Source: Burkholderiaceae bacterium
Lineage (GTDB): Bacteria; Pseudomonadota; Gammaproteobacteria; Burkholderiales; Burkholderiaceae_D
NCBI GenBank assembly: GCA_030157545.1
Contig: JAOAUN010000020.1
Coordinates: 1 to 64,000 of the forward strand
Length of the DNA stretch: 64,000 nucleotides
Direction: 5' to 3'
The translations under genes and the position numbers were made by a program. Positions 46,738 through 57,786 of this stretch are shown piece after piece. The notes under the pieces are model-generated. The model was not told the DNA's origin. It made no database searches and saw nothing but the letters and a program-made list of their open reading frames with translations. Position 1 is the first letter of the stretch. The number at the start of each line of letters is the position of its first letter.

Positions 46738-47574
46738 CTAGGCAATGGCTGCCGGATTGCCGGCATGTTGCTCCGTTATGAATGCAGGCACCGGTGGCAT
46801 ACCGGCCGATACCGTTAATACCTCATAGCCAGTCTCGGTCACCAGTACCGTATGTTCCCATTGCGCGGACAGGCTGCGATCCTTGGTTTTGATCGTCCAG
46901 CCATCACCCATTTCGCGAATGTCGCGCCGACCGGCATTGATCATCGGCTCGACCGTAAAGATCATGCCAGGCACCAGTTTCTCCAAGGTGCCGGGGCGAC
47001 CATAGTGCAGTACTTGCGGCTCTTCATGGAACACCTTGCCGATGCCATGCCCGCAAAATTCGCGCACTACGCTGTAACCAGCTTTTTCCGCATGTTGTTG
47101 AATCACGTAGCCAATGTCGCCCAAATGCGCGCCAGGTCGTATCTTGGCAATACCGAGCCACATGCATTCGAAGGTGATGTCGCCAAGGCGCTTGGCCAGG
47201 ATCGACGGCGCACCAACGTAAAACATGCGGCTGGTGTCGCCGTGGTAGCCGTCTTTGATGACGGTAATGTCGATATTAATCGCGTCGCCATTCTTCAAGA
47301 CTTTGTCGCCCGGTATGCCGTGGCAGATCACGTCGTTGACGGAAGTACAGATCGCTTTCGGGTAAGGCGTATAGCCGGGCGGGCAGTAGTTCAGCGGGGC
47401 CGGTATCGTGTCTTGCACGTTGACCATGTATTCATGGCAAAGGCGATCCAGTTCGCCTGTGGTGACGCCAGCCTTGACGTGCGGCTCGATAAAATCAAGA
47501 ACTTCAGCCGCAAGCCGGCCGGCAACGCGCATGCCGGCAATATCTTCCGCAGTTTTGATGGAAATAGTGCTCAT
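46738..47574 (-). CDS. map: Methionine aminopeptidase, type I
   Basis: 278 residues from ATG 47574 (MSTISIKTAEDIAGMRVAGR). Metal ligands are visible in INIDITVIKDGYHGDTSR (two Asp), CGHGIGKVFHEEP (His), FTVEPMI (Glu) and QWEHTVLV (Glu). It removes the initiator Met. Divergent from rpsB, as in most proteobacteria, and followed directly by glnD. A longer frame to 47604 has no ribosome-binding site. Confidence 0.97.
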   Translation of the reverse strand: MSTISIKTAEDIAGMRVAGRLAAEVLDFIEPHVKAGVTTGELDRLCHEYMVNVQDTIPAPLNYCPPGYTPYPKAICTSVNDVICHGIPGDKVLKNGDAINIDITVIKDGYHGDTSRMFYVGAPSILAKRLGDITFECMWLGIAKIRPGAHLGDIGYVIQQHAEKAGYSVVREFCGHGIGKVFHEEPQVLHYGRPGTLEKLVPGMIFTVEPMINAGRRDIREMGDGWTIKTKDRSLSAQWEHTVLVTETGYEVLTVSAGMPPVPAFITEQHAGNPAAIA

Positions 47575-47768
47575 AGTGGTGCTGGCAACCGATGGTCGGC
47601 GCAAATGTGAATTAATACGAAATTATAGTCTAGCCAAGGTGGCTGCGCTCCTGCATGAAGCCGCAACTGGAAAAAAGCATGGTTATCGGTTAGAATGTCG
47701 GGCTAGCTTGAAGAGCAGTTTTAAAAAGACGTTTTTCAGTTAACAAATAAGTTATTTTTTAAAATCGC

Positions 47769-47828
47769 GAACCTGATCCGACAAGGGTGCCTGCACTGAT
47801 TCAACAGCGCAGGTCACTGGGCAGGTTC
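47769..47828 (+). promoter_or_regulatory. Structured leader of rpsB
   Basis: GAACCTG (47769-47775) pairs with CAGGTTC (47822-47828), and CCTGC (47790-47794) pairs with GCAGG (47809-47813) inside. The structure ends 24 bp before the rpsB ATG. S2 represses rpsB-tsf in E. coli through the leader, so this is a candidate S2-binding site. Confidence 0.55.
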
Positions 47829-47852
47829 CAGACCCAACCCTGGAGAATTACA

Positions 47853-48602
47853 ATGTCAGTCACAATGCGTGAAATGCTGGAAGCCGGCGTCCATTTCGGT
47901 CACCAAACCCGCTTCTGGAACCCAAAGATGGCCCCTTTCATCTTCGGTCACCGCAACAAAATTCATATCGTCAATCTGGAAAAGACCCTGGGCATGTACC
48001 AGGAGGCGATGAAGTACATTCGTCAACTTTCGTCAAACCGCGGCACCATCCTGATGGTCGGCACCAAGCGTCAGGCGCGTGATATCGTCGCCGCTGAAGC
48101 GCAACGCGCCGGCGTGCCTTTCGTTGACCAGCGTTGGTTGGGCGGCATGCTGACCAACTTCAAGACCATCAAGACCTCGATCAAGCGCCTGAAAGAAATG
48201 GAAGCTTCGATTGCTGACGGTTCTGTTGAGAAGCTGTCGAAAAAAGAAGGCCTGATGTTTAGCCGTGAAATGGTCAAACTGCAAAAAGCCATCGGCGGCA
48301 TCAAGGATATGGGCGGCGTACCTGACGCAATTTTCGTTATCGACGTCGGCTATCACAAGGGCGCGATCACGGAAGCTGCCAAGCTCGGTATCCCAGTTAT
48401 CGGTGTCGTTGATACCAACCACTCGCCAGAAGGCGTCACCTACATCATTCCGGGCAACGACGACTCGTCCAAAGCGATCACTCTGTATGCACGCGGTGTG
48501 GCTGATGCGATCCTCGAAGGCCGTGCCAATTCGGCCCATGATCTGGTCGAAGCTGTCAAAGGCAACGCCGACGAATTCGTCGAGGTCAGCGAGCAGGCTT
48601 AA
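47853..48602 (+). CDS. rpsB: 30S ribosomal protein S2
   Basis: 249 residues from ATG 47853 with GGAG 8 bp upstream; the frame extends into the leader but that part is not S2. [30 protein letters not shown] and [14 protein letters not shown] are S2 signatures, as is [33 protein letters not shown]. First gene of the rpsB-tsf-pyrH-frr cluster. Confidence 0.98.
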   Translation: MSVTMREMLEAGVHFGHQTRFWNPKMAPFIFGHRNKIHIVNLEKTLGMYQEAMKYIRQLSSNRGTILMVGTKRQARDIVAAEAQRAGVPFVDQRWLGGMLTNFKTIKTSIKRLKEMEASIADGSVEKLSKKEGLMFSREMVKLQKAIGGIKDMGGVPDAIFVIDVGYHKGAITEAAKLGIPVIGVVDTNHSPEGVTYIIPGNDDSSKAITLYARGVADAILEGRANSAHDLVEAVKGNADEFVEVSEQA

Positions 48603-48678
48603 GCTTTCCTGTTTGGATAACTTGCCGATGGCGCAGCGCTAATACAGCGTTTTGCAGCGACTGGCAGGTGGAAAAATT

Positions 48679-48706
48679 GGGGCAACCGCAGTTCGCCCCT
48701 TTTTTT
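48679..48706 (+). terminator. Terminator between rpsB and tsf
   Basis: GGGGC (48679-48683), then an AAC/GTT inner pair, GCCCC (48695-48699) and a run of T. It probably lets part of the transcripts through, setting S2 above EF-Ts. Confidence 0.8.
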
Positions 48707-48755
48707 CGAGCGAAATTATTTGATCTGAATTAATTGAATTGTTTAGGAGAAGAAA

Positions 48756-49637
48756 ATGGCGGCAATTACTGCAGCAATGGTAGGTGAACTGCGCGCGAAG
48801 ACCGACGCTCCAATGATGGAGTGCAAAAAGGCGCTGACCGAAGCCGAAGGCGACATGGAGCGTGCGGAAGAAATCCTGCGCGTGAAACTGGGCAGCAAAG
48901 CTTCCAAAGCAGCATCCCGCATTACCGCCGAAGGCGTTGTCGCTACCTACATCGCCAACGGCGTAGGCGCACTGGTTGAAGTCAATTGCGAAACCGACTT
49001 CGTGACCAAGAATGACGACTTCCTGGCGCTGGCCAATACCGTCGCCAAACTGATCGCCGAACATAACCCGGCTGACCTGGCTGCATTGGGCGCCTTGCCG
49101 CTCGACGGCAAGACTGTCGAAGAGCAGCGCGCAGCACTGATTGGCCGCGTGGGCGAGAACATGTCGATTCGCCGTTTCCAGCGTTTCGCTACCCCTGCCA
49201 AACTGACTTCGTACCTGCACGGTACCCGTATCGGCGTGATGGTTGAATACGATGGCGCCGATGAGCAAGTCGGTAAAGATGTGGCGATGCACATTGCCGC
49301 AATGAAGCCAGTTTCCTTGTCAGCAGATCAGGTGCCGGCTGACCTGATCGAAAAAGAGCGCTCGGTTGCGCACCTGAAGGCAGTTGAATCGGGCAAGCCA
49401 GCCGAAATCGCTACCAAGATGGTCGAAGGTTCGGTACAGAAATTCCTGAAAGAAGTTTCGCTGTTCAATCAGCCGTTTGTCAAAAATGATAAGCAGACTG
49501 TTGAGCAAATGCTCAAAGCCGTCAACACTTCAGTCAAGGCATTCACGATGTTCATCGTCGGTGAAGGCATTGAGAAAAAGCAGGATGACTTTGCTGCCGA
49601 GGTGGCGGCGCAGGTCGCTGCGGCGAAACAGGCTTAA
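48756..49637 (+). CDS. tsf: Elongation factor Ts
   Basis: 293 residues; AGGAGA precedes the ATG. The N-terminus contains the EF-Ts signature [24 protein letters not shown], then [12 protein letters not shown], the region that touches EF-Tu. It exchanges GDP on EF-Tu. 153 bp after rpsB, with a terminator on each side. Confidence 0.98.
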   Translation: MAAITAAMVGELRAKTDAPMMECKKALTEAEGDMERAEEILRVKLGSKASKAASRITAEGVVATYIANGVGALVEVNCETDFVTKNDDFLALANTVAKLIAEHNPADLAALGALPLDGKTVEEQRAALIGRVGENMSIRRFQRFATPAKLTSYLHGTRIGVMVEYDGADEQVGKDVAMHIAAMKPVSLSADQVPADLIEKERSVAHLKAVESGKPAEIATKMVEGSVQKFLKEVSLFNQPFVKNDKQTVEQMLKAVNTSVKAFTMFIVGEGIEKKQDDFAAEVAAQVAAAKQA

Positions 49638-49653
49638 GTATCAGGCAAGACCA

Positions 49654-49678
49654 AACGGGCCGCGAGGCCCGTTTTTTT
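49654..49678 (+). terminator. Rho-independent terminator of tsf
   Basis: AACGGGCC (49654-49661), loop GCGA, GGCCCGTT (49666-49673), then T-tract. It separates tsf from pyrH. Confidence 0.92.
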
Positions 49679-49773
49679 GGACTGCCGCTTACCGATACAA
49701 TAGCGACAGCAGCAACTGTAGCAAAAGCAGCAGCACAGAATTTCAAGCAATCGCAAACACTAGGAGCCGTTAA

Positions 49774-50490
49774 ATGACAACCCCCGCATACAAGCGCGTC
49801 CTCCTGAAACTCTCCGGTGAAGCCCTGATGGGCGACGACCCTTATGGCATCAATCGCGCCACTATCGAGCGCATGGTCGCCGACGTATCCGAAGTAGCTC
49901 AGCTCGGCGTTGAATTGGCCATCGTTATCGGTGGCGGCAATATCTTCCGTGGCGTTGCGCCCGGTGCGCAAGGCATGGATCGCGCCACCGCCGACTACAT
50001 GGGCATGCTGGCCACTGTCATGAATTCATTGGCACTGGCTGATGCAATGCGTCAGGCCGGCATGGTCGCGCGCGTGATGTCGGCAATCGGCATCGAGCAA
50101 GTCGTCGAGCCGTATGTACGCCCGAAAGCCCTGCAATATCTGGAGGAAGGCAAGATCGTGATTTTTGCCGCCGGCACTGGTAACCCGTTCTTCACGACGG
50201 ATACGGCGGCGGCATTGCGCGGCGCAGAAATCGGCGCGCAAGTGGTGCTGAAAGCGACCAAGGTCGATGGCGTCTACAGCGCCGATCCCAAGAAAGACCC
50301 GGCAGCGACTCGTTACTCGACCATTACGTTTGATGAAGCCATCGCCAAGCATTTGCAAGTGATGGACGCGACCGCCTTTGCGCTGTGCCGCGATCAGAAA
50401 TTGCCGATCAAGGTATTCTCCATCGTCAAGCCTGGCTCGCTCAAGCGCGTCATCATGGGCGAGGACGAAGGCACCCTGGTCCACGTATAA
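49774..50490 (+). CDS. pyrH: Uridylate kinase
   Basis: 238 residues; TAGGAG is 8 bp upstream of the [23 protein letters not shown] is the amino-acid-kinase-type phosphate loop of UMP kinase; [11 protein letters not shown] and [17 protein letters not shown] follow. It phosphorylates UMP to UDP, is hexameric and regulated by GTP/UTP. Followed by frr after 34 bp. Confidence 0.98.
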   Translation: MTTPAYKRVLLKLSGEALMGDDPYGINRATIERMVADVSEVAQLGVELAIVIGGGNIFRGVAPGAQGMDRATADYMGMLATVMNSLALADAMRQAGMVARVMSAIGIEQVVEPYVRPKALQYLEEGKIVIFAAGTGNPFFTTDTAAALRGAEIGAQVVLKATKVDGVYSADPKKDPAATRYSTITFDEAIAKHLQVMDATAFALCRDQKLPIKVFSIVKPGSLKRVIMGEDEGTLVHV

Positions 50491-50524
50491 AAAACCGAAT
50501 TCATTTGATTAATAGGAGTGCAGC

Positions 50525-51085
50525 ATGACTACGGCTGACGTCAAAAAAAATACCGAACAAAAAATGCACAAGTCTATCGATACGCTCAAGGCTGATCTGG
50601 CCAAAGTGCGTACCGGTCGCGCCCACACCGGCATACTCGATCACATCATGGTCGAGTACTACGGCTCGCCGACTAACCTGTCGCAAGTGGCCAATGTAAC
50701 GCTGGTGGATGCGCGTACCATTGGTGTGCAGCCGTTCGAAAAGAAGATGCTGGCAACGATAGAAAAAGCGATTCGTGATTCCGACCTCGGTCTGAATCCG
50801 TCCAGTCAGGGCGACATGATCCGCGTGCCTACACCGGCTTTGACGGAAGAGCGCCGCAAGGAAATGGTCAAGCTGGTCAAGAGCGAAGCGGAAGACGCGA
50901 AGATCGCCGTGCGCAATATCCGCCGCGACGCCAATGACGCACTGAAAAAACTGCTGAAGGATAAAGCGATTTCAGAAGATGAAGAGCGTCGTTCGCAAGA
51001 CGAAGTGCAGAAGTTGACCGACAAATTCGTGATTGAAATAGACAAGCTGGTCGTCGAAAAAGAAAAGGAAGTGCTGACAGTGTAG
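50525..51085 (+). CDS. frr: Ribosome recycling factor
   Basis: 186 residues, the family length. [21 protein letters not shown] and [26 protein letters not shown] are RRF signatures; the rest is the three-helix bundle. With EF-G it splits the post-termination ribosome. TAGGAG precedes the ATG. Confidence 0.98.
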   Translation: MTTADVKKNTEQKMHKSIDTLKADLAKVRTGRAHTGILDHIMVEYYGSPTNLSQVANVTLVDARTIGVQPFEKKMLATIEKAIRDSDLGLNPSSQGDMIRVPTPALTEERRKEMVKLVKSEAEDAKIAVRNIRRDANDALKKLLKDKAISEDEERRSQDEVQKLTDKFVIEIDKLVVEKEKEVLTV

Positions 51086-51138
51086 AGCTGGCGCTGCTAC
51101 GGCAGTGACCTGCCGATTTTTTACTGGAACCGCTTACC

Positions 51139-51897
51139 ATGACACCAATCAGCTCGACTCAGGATTTACCCGAAGCGTCCGACATGCCGCGCCATGTTGC
51201 CATCATCATGGACGGTAACGGGCGCTGGGCGACCAAACGTTTTCTGCCGCGTGTCACGGGCCATGCAAAAGGTGTGGAAGCGGTGCGCGGCATTGTTGAA
51301 GCCTGCATGCAGCGCGGCATTTCCTACCTGACGCTTTTTGCCTTCAGCTCCGAGAACTGGCGTCGTCCTGCCGAAGAAGTATCACTGCTGATGCGTCTTT
51401 TCATGAGCGCACTGGAGCGCGAAGTCGGCAAGATGCACGCCAATAATATACGGCTCAAAGTAGTTGGAGACTTGTCCCGTTTCGATGGCGCTCTGCAAAA
51501 AATGATTGCGACGGCTGAGACCAAGACGGTCGGCAACACAGGGCTGACCGTCACCATCTGTGCCAACTATGGCGGTCGCTGGGACATGCTGCAGGCAATG
51601 GAAAAAATGGTGGCGGCGAATCCGGGAATGACGCAATTTTCCGAGACTGATTTTGCGCCTTATCTGTCCATGTCTTATGCGCCGGAGCCTGACCTGTTCA
51701 TACGTACTGGCGGCGAGCAGCGGATCTCTAATTTCCTGCTCTGGCAGCTCGCCTATGCCGAGCTGTATTTCACCGAAACCTTCTGGCCTGATTTTGATGC
51801 AGCGGCACTGGATCTGGCGATTAGCTCGTTTCAGCAACGCGAACGGCGCTTCGGCCGTACCAGCGCACAATTACAAGAAAACCGGAAAGCATCCTGA
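51139..51897 (+). CDS. uppS: Undecaprenyl diphosphate synthase
   Basis: 252 residues. [21 protein letters not shown] holds the catalytic Asp and diphosphate-binding loop; [14 protein letters not shown] and [19 protein letters not shown] complete the cis-prenyltransferase set. Makes the C55 lipid carrier for peptidoglycan and O-antigen. Its last base overlaps the cdsA ATG. Confidence 0.97.
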   Translation: MTPISSTQDLPEASDMPRHVAIIMDGNGRWATKRFLPRVTGHAKGVEAVRGIVEACMQRGISYLTLFAFSSENWRRPAEEVSLLMRLFMSALEREVGKMHANNIRLKVVGDLSRFDGALQKMIATAETKTVGNTGLTVTICANYGGRWDMLQAMEKMVAANPGMTQFSETDFAPYLSMSYAPEPDLFIRTGGEQRISNFLLWQLAYAELYFTETFWPDFDAAALDLAISSFQQRERRFGRTSAQLQENRKAS

Positions 51898-52715
51898 TGC
51901 TGAAACAACGGATCATCACTGCAGTCGTTCTTTTGCTCGTACTGGCTACCGTACTGGGTTCCGGTTCTCTGCCGGCATTTCAATTGACGCTGGCTTTATT
52001 TTTTGGTGCGGCCTGCTGGGAAGCCTTGAAACTATTTAATGTGCGCTATGCCATGCCACTGGCAGTGCTTGCGTCGGTGGTCTTGCTACTGCTGCTGTAT
52101 AGCGGGCCGGATACCAACTGGACGCCATTGGCGGTGCTATGCGTACTGATCTGGGGGCTACGATTCCTGCCGGCTTTAAAAGTCGGTTTGCCGGAGGCGG
52201 GCGGTGCACGCGGCCTGCTTTTCACGCTCGTGTTCCTGATTGCCTTGCTCGGTTGTTTCATTGCGATTGCAGCGTTGTACCAGCGCTCAGCATTGTATTT
52301 GGTGTCGGTGATGGCGATAGTCTGGGTCGCGGACATCGGCGCTTATTTTGCCGGTCGCGCATTTGGCAAGCATAAGCTCGCGCTGCACATATCGCCCGGC
52401 AAAAGCTGGGAAGGTGCTGCCGGTGGCTGGATTGCGGTTCTGTTGCTGTGTGCGGCATCGACTCTGCATCCTTTGTTTGCCGATACTTTCGCCGTGCGCT
52501 TACAGCAGCATAGCGGCTGGCCAGTATGGGTATTGCTGATGAGCGCGCTGGTAGCCGCCAGCGTAGTGGGCGATTTGTTCGAGTCATTAATGAAACGCCG
52601 CGCCGGCATCAAGGACAGCAGCAATCTTTTGCCAGGCCATGGCGGCGTACTGGATCGCATTGATGCGTTGATTCCGGTAATGCCGCTGGCTTTGCTGCTC
52701 AGTGCGCGTCTGTAG
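51897..52715 (+). CDS. cdsA: Phosphatidate cytidylyltransferase
   Basis: 272 residues with about seven or eight transmembrane helices. The C-terminal signature [29 protein letters not shown], with the metal-binding Asp pairs, is diagnostic. It makes CDP-diacylglycerol from phosphatidate and CTP in the inner membrane. Start overlaps uppS stop by one base (TGATG). Confidence 0.96.
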   Translation: MLKQRIITAVVLLLVLATVLGSGSLPAFQLTLALFFGAACWEALKLFNVRYAMPLAVLASVVLLLLLYSGPDTNWTPLAVLCVLIWGLRFLPALKVGLPEAGGARGLLFTLVFLIALLGCFIAIAALYQRSALYLVSVMAIVWVADIGAYFAGRAFGKHKLALHISPGKSWEGAAGGWIAVLLLCAASTLHPLFADTFAVRLQQHSGWPVWVLLMSALVAASVVGDLFESLMKRRAGIKDSSNLLPGHGGVLDRIDALIPVMPLALLLSARL

Positions 52716-52723
52716 ATTTTTAC

Positions 52724-53896
52724 ATGCAAGCCATAACCATCTTAGGTGCAACCGGTTCCATCGGCGTCTCGACGCTGGACGTCATTGCTCGTCATCCGGA
52801 TCGCTACCGCGTTTACGCATTAAGTGCTCACAGCAAGGTCGAGCAATTAGCTGAGCAATGTGTACGCTTCACTCCGCAAGTTGCCGTCGTGGGCTCGGCT
52901 GACGCGGCAGCACGGCTTGAGAAACTGCTGCGTGCTAGTGGCCTCAATACAGAAGTCGCTTTTGGCGAGGCGGCTTTGTGCGCTATTGCCAGTGCAGACG
53001 CTTGCAGCACGGTAATGGCAGCTATTGTCGGCGCAGCCGGGCTTGCACCGACGCTGGCAGCAGCGCATGCAGGAAAAAAAGTTCTGCTCGCGAATAAAGA
53101 AGCGCTGGTCATGTCTGGCCAGTTGTTCATGGATGCTATTGCGCACAGTGGCGCGAGCTTGCTGCCGATCGACAGTGAACACAATGCGATTTTTCAGTGT
53201 CTGCCGCTTGGCTATCAGCGTATGCCGGCACATCACGGCATACGCAAGATTTTACTGACGGCTTCTGGCGGTCCCTTCCTTGACCGTGCCGTCAATACAC
53301 TGGATGACGTGACGCCCGAGCAAGCAGTTGCGCATCCGAAATGGAGCATGGGTCGGAAAATTTCTGTCGATTCGGCCACCATGATGAACAAGGGGCTCGA
53401 AGTCATCGAAGCACACTGGTTGTTTGGTGTGGCTGCCGACCAGATCGAGGTGGTGATTCACCCGCAAAGCGTGATCCACTCCATGGTCTCTTATGCGGAT
53501 GGTTCGGTTTTGGCGCAATTGGGCAACCCTGACATGCGCACGCCGATTGCCCACGCTCTGGCCTATCCGGATCGCATCGAATCCGGCGTCGATGCCATTG
53601 ATCTGTTTGCCATCGGGCAGTTGAATTTCCGCCGGCCTGACACCACACAATTTCCTTGTCTTCAATTGGCCTTTGATGCATTGAATGCTGGCGGCAGTGC
53701 AGCCGCGGTGATGAATGCTGCCAACGAAATTGCAGTCGATGCCTTTCTTGAAAGACGGATCGGGTTTCGTCAAATCAATCAATTGATTGCACAAGTCATG
53801 GACCAAATACCAGTGACGACAGTGCATGACTTGCCAGCTCTGCTGGAGCAAGACCAGCTTTCCCGTCAGCTGGCTCGCTCGCTGCTCGTTGCTTAA
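52724..53896 (+). CDS. dxr: 1-deoxy-D-xylulose 5-phosphate reductoisomerase
   Basis: 390 residues. [25 protein letters not shown] is the NADPH-binding start; [15 protein letters not shown] binds metal and substrate; [21 protein letters not shown] follows. It makes MEP for isoprenoid synthesis, which feeds UppS encoded just upstream. Eight bp after cdsA. Confidence 0.97.
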   Translation: MQAITILGATGSIGVSTLDVIARHPDRYRVYALSAHSKVEQLAEQCVRFTPQVAVVGSADAAARLEKLLRASGLNTEVAFGEAALCAIASADACSTVMAAIVGAAGLAPTLAAAHAGKKVLLANKEALVMSGQLFMDAIAHSGASLLPIDSEHNAIFQCLPLGYQRMPAHHGIRKILLTASGGPFLDRAVNTLDDVTPEQAVAHPKWSMGRKISVDSATMMNKGLEVIEAHWLFGVAADQIEVVIHPQSVIHSMVSYADGSVLAQLGNPDMRTPIAHALAYPDRIESGVDAIDLFAIGQLNFRRPDTTQFPCLQLAFDALNAGGSAAAVMNAANEIAVDAFLERRIGFRQINQLIAQVMDQIPVTTVHDLPALLEQDQLSRQLARSLLVA

Positions 53897-53917
53897 TATT
53901 TAATCAGGAGCCACATC

Positions 53918-55291
53918 ATGGCCTTGCTACAAACCCTGCTTGCATTCTTTGTCGTTCTTGGCACCTTGATTATCGTGCATGAATTCGGTCATTATCTGAT
54001 CGCGCGCTGGTGCGGCGTCAAGGTATTACGCTTCTCGGTCGGCATGGGCAAGGTTGTCTGGTCGCGTCGTTTCGGCCCTGATCAGACTGAATGGGCATTG
54101 TCGATATTGCCCTTGGGCGGTTACGTAAAAATGCTCGACGCGCGCGAAGAAGATTTAGGCGAATTATCGGAAGCAGACAAGCGCCGCGAATTTACGCAGC
54201 AGCCCGTAGCAAAACGTATCGCTATTGTCGCAGCCGGACCTATCGCCAATTTTTTACTGGCCATCGTGATTTTTACCGGGCTCTATGGTTACGGCATCCC
54301 CGAGCCGATTCCGCGTCTGGGCGTCAATGGCGCGCTGTCGCGTGACGCCGGCTTACAGTCAGGCGATCTGGTCACATCAGTAAACGGCGAGACCGTGCAG
54401 GTTTGGTCTGAATTGCGCTGGTCCTTGCTACAGTCCGCGATTGAGCATACGCCGGCCCGGCTTGAAGTAACGCGCACCGATGCTGACAATACCCGCCACA
54501 CTATCAATATCAATTTGCCGCTGGACTCGATAGGCGCCAATGAACTTGATGAAAATTTTATGGAGAAGCTGGGACTGGAACTTGCTCGTCCTCGCGCACA
54601 GTTGGGCACGATCATGCCAAATGGTCCGGCTCAAAAGGCTGGCCTGCAAACAGGTGATTTAATTCTGACAATTAATGGCGAAGCAGTCGCTGATGGAATG
54701 GCGCTGATTCAACGCCTGCAGGCGTCTGCCGGACAGACCCTGCAATTGTCAGGGCTTCGACATGTAGATAAAAACGGTCGGGGTCAAGCGTTCAGTGTCA
54801 GCATCGTTCCGCAAGCCGATCAGGTCAAAGGGCGCACGGTTGGCCGCATCATGGCGCAAGTGGATATTTCTGCCGAAATGGCCACCGTCAGCGCTGGCCC
54901 GATTGAAGCAGTTCAAAAAGCAGTGGTCCGCACATGGGAAACCTGCACCATGACGCTAAAGATGCTTGGCAAGATGATAAGCGGCGAGGCCTCGCTCAAA
55001 AATATTACCGGTCCAATTACGATTGCTGATTATGCAGGCCAGACTGCTCGTTTGGGAATGATCAGTTTTATGTCCTTCATTGCGTTCATCAGCATTAGTC
55101 TCGGGATCATGAATCTCCTCCCAATACCAGTGCTAGATGGAGGGCATTTGTTGTATTATTCGCTGGAAGTTTTGACTGGTCGTCCAGTACCGGAGCGTTT
55201 AGGTGCAATTGCCCAGCGAGCCGGTCTCGGCATACTGATAGCCTTGATGGGCGTAGCGATATTTAACGATATCGCACGCTTGATGTGGTAA
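53918..55291 (+). CDS. rseP: Site-2 zinc protease RseP
   Basis: 457 residues, about four transmembrane helices. HEFGH (21-25) in the first helix is the metalloprotease site; the second metal motif is PIPVLDGGH near the C-terminus. Two PDZ domains lie between (about 130-310; AGLQSGDLVTSVNGE and AGLQTGDLILTINGE). It cuts anti-sigma factor RseA in the envelope stress response. AGGAG precedes the ATG. Confidence 0.97.
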   Translation: MALLQTLLAFFVVLGTLIIVHEFGHYLIARWCGVKVLRFSVGMGKVVWSRRFGPDQTEWALSILPLGGYVKMLDAREEDLGELSEADKRREFTQQPVAKRIAIVAAGPIANFLLAIVIFTGLYGYGIPEPIPRLGVNGALSRDAGLQSGDLVTSVNGETVQVWSELRWSLLQSAIEHTPARLEVTRTDADNTRHTININLPLDSIGANELDENFMEKLGLELARPRAQLGTIMPNGPAQKAGLQTGDLILTINGEAVADGMALIQRLQASAGQTLQLSGLRHVDKNGRGQAFSVSIVPQADQVKGRTVGRIMAQVDISAEMATVSAGPIEAVQKAVVRTWETCTMTLKMLGKMISGEASLKNITGPITIADYAGQTARLGMISFMSFIAFISISLGIMNLLPIPVLDGGHLLYYSLEVLTGRPVPERLGAIAQRAGLGILIALMGVAIFNDIARLMW

Positions 55292-55344
55292 CCGCCATAA
55301 CCCCTGTAGTCGGGGTAGGCCGAAAAAATCTTTAATCCTAGCTG

Positions 55345-57744
55345 ATGAAATTTAATTCAAAGCGCAAAGCGCTGCCGTTTTTCTCCCGCCGACTGATTGC
55401 GATCGCTGCCTTTGCTTTATGTTCAGGCCAAGCTTTCGCTGTCGATCCCTTTACTGTTAAAGATATTCGCGTTGAAGGCATTCAGCGTACCGAAGCCGGC
55501 ACGGTGTTCAGTTATCTGCCCGTGCGGGTGGGTGATACCTTCAACGACGAGAAAGCCGCAGCGGCCATTAAGGCTTTATACGCCACCGGATTTTTCAAGG
55601 ACGTGCGCATCGAAGCCGATGGTGATGTGTTGGTCGTCATGGTGGAAGAGCGGCCCGCCATTGCCAGTGTTGATTTTTCAGGTACCAAGGAATTCGACAA
55701 GGTACAGCTGACCAAATCGATGAAAGATATAGGGCTGGGCGAATCGCGCATTCTTGACAAGTCACTGGTAGATCGCGCTGAACAGGAATTGAAGCGTCAG
55801 TATCTGTCGCGCGGTCTCTACGGAGTTCAAATCACCACCACGATCACTCCGATAGAGCGTAACCGTGTCAACGTGACCTTTGCGGTGGATGAGGGCGAAG
55901 TCTCCCGCATCAAGCAGATCAATATTCTCGGTCACAAAGCATTTTCCGAAAAAGATTTGCAGCAACAGTTGAAGTTATCGACTTCGGGCTGGTTTACCTG
56001 GTACAGCAAGGCTGACCAGTATTCGAAGCAGAAATTGGCTGGCGATATTGAAACCCTGCGTTCGTTTTACCTGAACCGCGGTTATCTGGAAATGCAGATC
56101 GAATCGACGCAGGTATCGATCTCACCTGACAAAAAGGATATTTACATCACCGTGAATATCAATGAAGGTGAAAAATTCAAAATCGCTGACATCAAGCTCG
56201 AAGGTGAGATGCTGGGTCGTGAAAGTGAGTTCGCTGCGCTGGTCGACTTGAAAAAGGGTGACGACTATTCCGGCGAACGCATGACCGCGAGTACCAAGAA
56301 AATCAGCGAGCGCATGGGTGTGTTCGGCTATGCGTTTGCCAACGTCAATGCAAGCCCGGAAATCAATCGCGAAAAAAATGAAGTCAGCTTCACGATCTTT
56401 GTCGATCCCGGCAAGCGTATCTATGTTCGTCGCATCAACGTGGCCGGCAATGAACGCACGCGCGATGAAGTAATTCGCCGCGAATTCCGGCAGTTTGAAA
56501 GTTCATGGTATGACGGCGATAAAATCCGTCTGTCGCGTGACCGCCTTGGACGTCTCGGCTTTTTTACTGATACCAAGATTGATACACCTGAAGTGCAGGG
56601 CACACCAGATCAGGTTGACTTGAATGTCGGCGTGGTTGAAAAACCGACTGGCAACATTATGTTGGGTGCGGGCTTTTCAAGCAGCGAAAAAATCACGCTG
56701 ACCGGTTCGATCAATCAGGCCAATGCTTTCGGTAGTGGCAACAATATCGGTATCGACGTCAACACCAGCAGGGTGTACCGCACACTCGCTTTGTCGCATA
56801 CCAATCCGTATTTCACTGAAGACGGCGTCAGCCGCACCGTTGAAGCCTTCCTCAGAACCACGCGGCCTCCGCTATATCTGCGAACGACAGATTACAGGGT
56901 GCTCACGCGCGGTGCCAATGTTCGCTTCGGCGTGCCGTTCTCAGAGTTCGATCGCGTGTTTTTCGGCGCGGGTATTGAGAACACAACTGTGCAAACCTTT
57001 ACGAACAGCCCAGACCGCTATCGTAAATTCGTGGCCGACAATAATGATGAGGTTTTTGATGCATCAGATATCAACTCTGGCGTAGGGAATGCAACAACGA
57101 CCTCTTTCCCGTTGACGGCTGCATGGCAACGCGACAATCGTGACAGCGCACTGATACCTACGAAGGGCCGCTTCCAGCGCGCCAATCTGGAAATTTCGCC
57201 AGCTGGTGCTAATTATTACCGTACAACTTATCAGGATCAGTACTTTATGCCGCTGCCTTACTTCAGCAGCGTCACATTGGCTCTGAACGGCGAAATCAAT
57301 TACGGTGGCGGATTTGGCGGCACGCCTTACCCGATCTTTAAAAACTTTTATGCAGGCGGTATCGGTTCGGTGCGCGGCTTTCAGGCAGGCTCTCTATCCG
57401 TTTCCGGCAACAACTCTGGTGTCGTCAACGCTAACGGGATTTACAATCCACCGATCGGCGGCTCGGCGCGTGTCATTCTCAATGCCGAGTTACAGCTGCC
57501 GTTTCCGGGCAGTGGCGTAGACCGTAGCTTGCGCTGGTTTACCTTTTTTGACGCTGGCCAGGTATTCAATCCGCAGGACGGTGAGCGCCTCGCTTTGGCC
57601 GACTTGCGCTACAGTACAGGCCTTGGCATTAGCTGGATTTCGCCGGTCGGGCCATTGAAACTCTCGCTCGGCTATCCGATAAACGCGAAAGCCAATATCG
57701 ATCGAATACAACGTTTCCAGTTCCAGTTAGGAACGGGTTTTTAA
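55345..57744 (+). CDS. bamA: Outer membrane protein assembly factor BamA
   Basis: 799 residues with a signal peptide cut near residue 32. Five POTRA domains (about 33-440; VKDIRVEGIQRTEAGTVFSYLP starts the first), then the Omp85 beta-barrel with the L6 motif GSVRGF. The C-terminus ends in Phe, as outer-membrane proteins do. It is the core of the BAM machine that inserts beta-barrels. Only a weak ribosome-binding site before the ATG. Confidence 0.97.
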   Translation: MKFNSKRKALPFFSRRLIAIAAFALCSGQAFAVDPFTVKDIRVEGIQRTEAGTVFSYLPVRVGDTFNDEKAAAAIKALYATGFFKDVRIEADGDVLVVMVEERPAIASVDFSGTKEFDKVQLTKSMKDIGLGESRILDKSLVDRAEQELKRQYLSRGLYGVQITTTITPIERNRVNVTFAVDEGEVSRIKQINILGHKAFSEKDLQQQLKLSTSGWFTWYSKADQYSKQKLAGDIETLRSFYLNRGYLEMQIESTQVSISPDKKDIYITVNINEGEKFKIADIKLEGEMLGRESEFAALVDLKKGDDYSGERMTASTKKISERMGVFGYAFANVNASPEINREKNEVSFTIFVDPGKRIYVRRINVAGNERTRDEVIRREFRQFESSWYDGDKIRLSRDRLGRLGFFTDTKIDTPEVQGTPDQVDLNVGVVEKPTGNIMLGAGFSSSEKITLTGSINQANAFGSGNNIGIDVNTSRVYRTLALSHTNPYFTEDGVSRTVEAFLRTTRPPLYLRTTDYRVLTRGANVRFGVPFSEFDRVFFGAGIENTTVQTFTNSPDRYRKFVADNNDEVFDASDINSGVGNATTTSFPLTAAWQRDNRDSALIPTKGRFQRANLEISPAGANYYRTTYQDQYFMPLPYFSSVTLALNGEINYGGGFGGTPYPIFKNFYAGGIGSVRGFQAGSLSVSGNNSGVVNANGIYNPPIGGSARVILNAELQLPFPGSGVDRSLRWFTFFDAGQVFNPQDGERLALADLRYSTGLGISWISPVGPLKLSLGYPINAKANIDRIQRFQFQLGTGF

Positions 57745-57786
57745 TTGGTAATGGCATAATAAGAAATTGCATTGCGGAGAATAATC

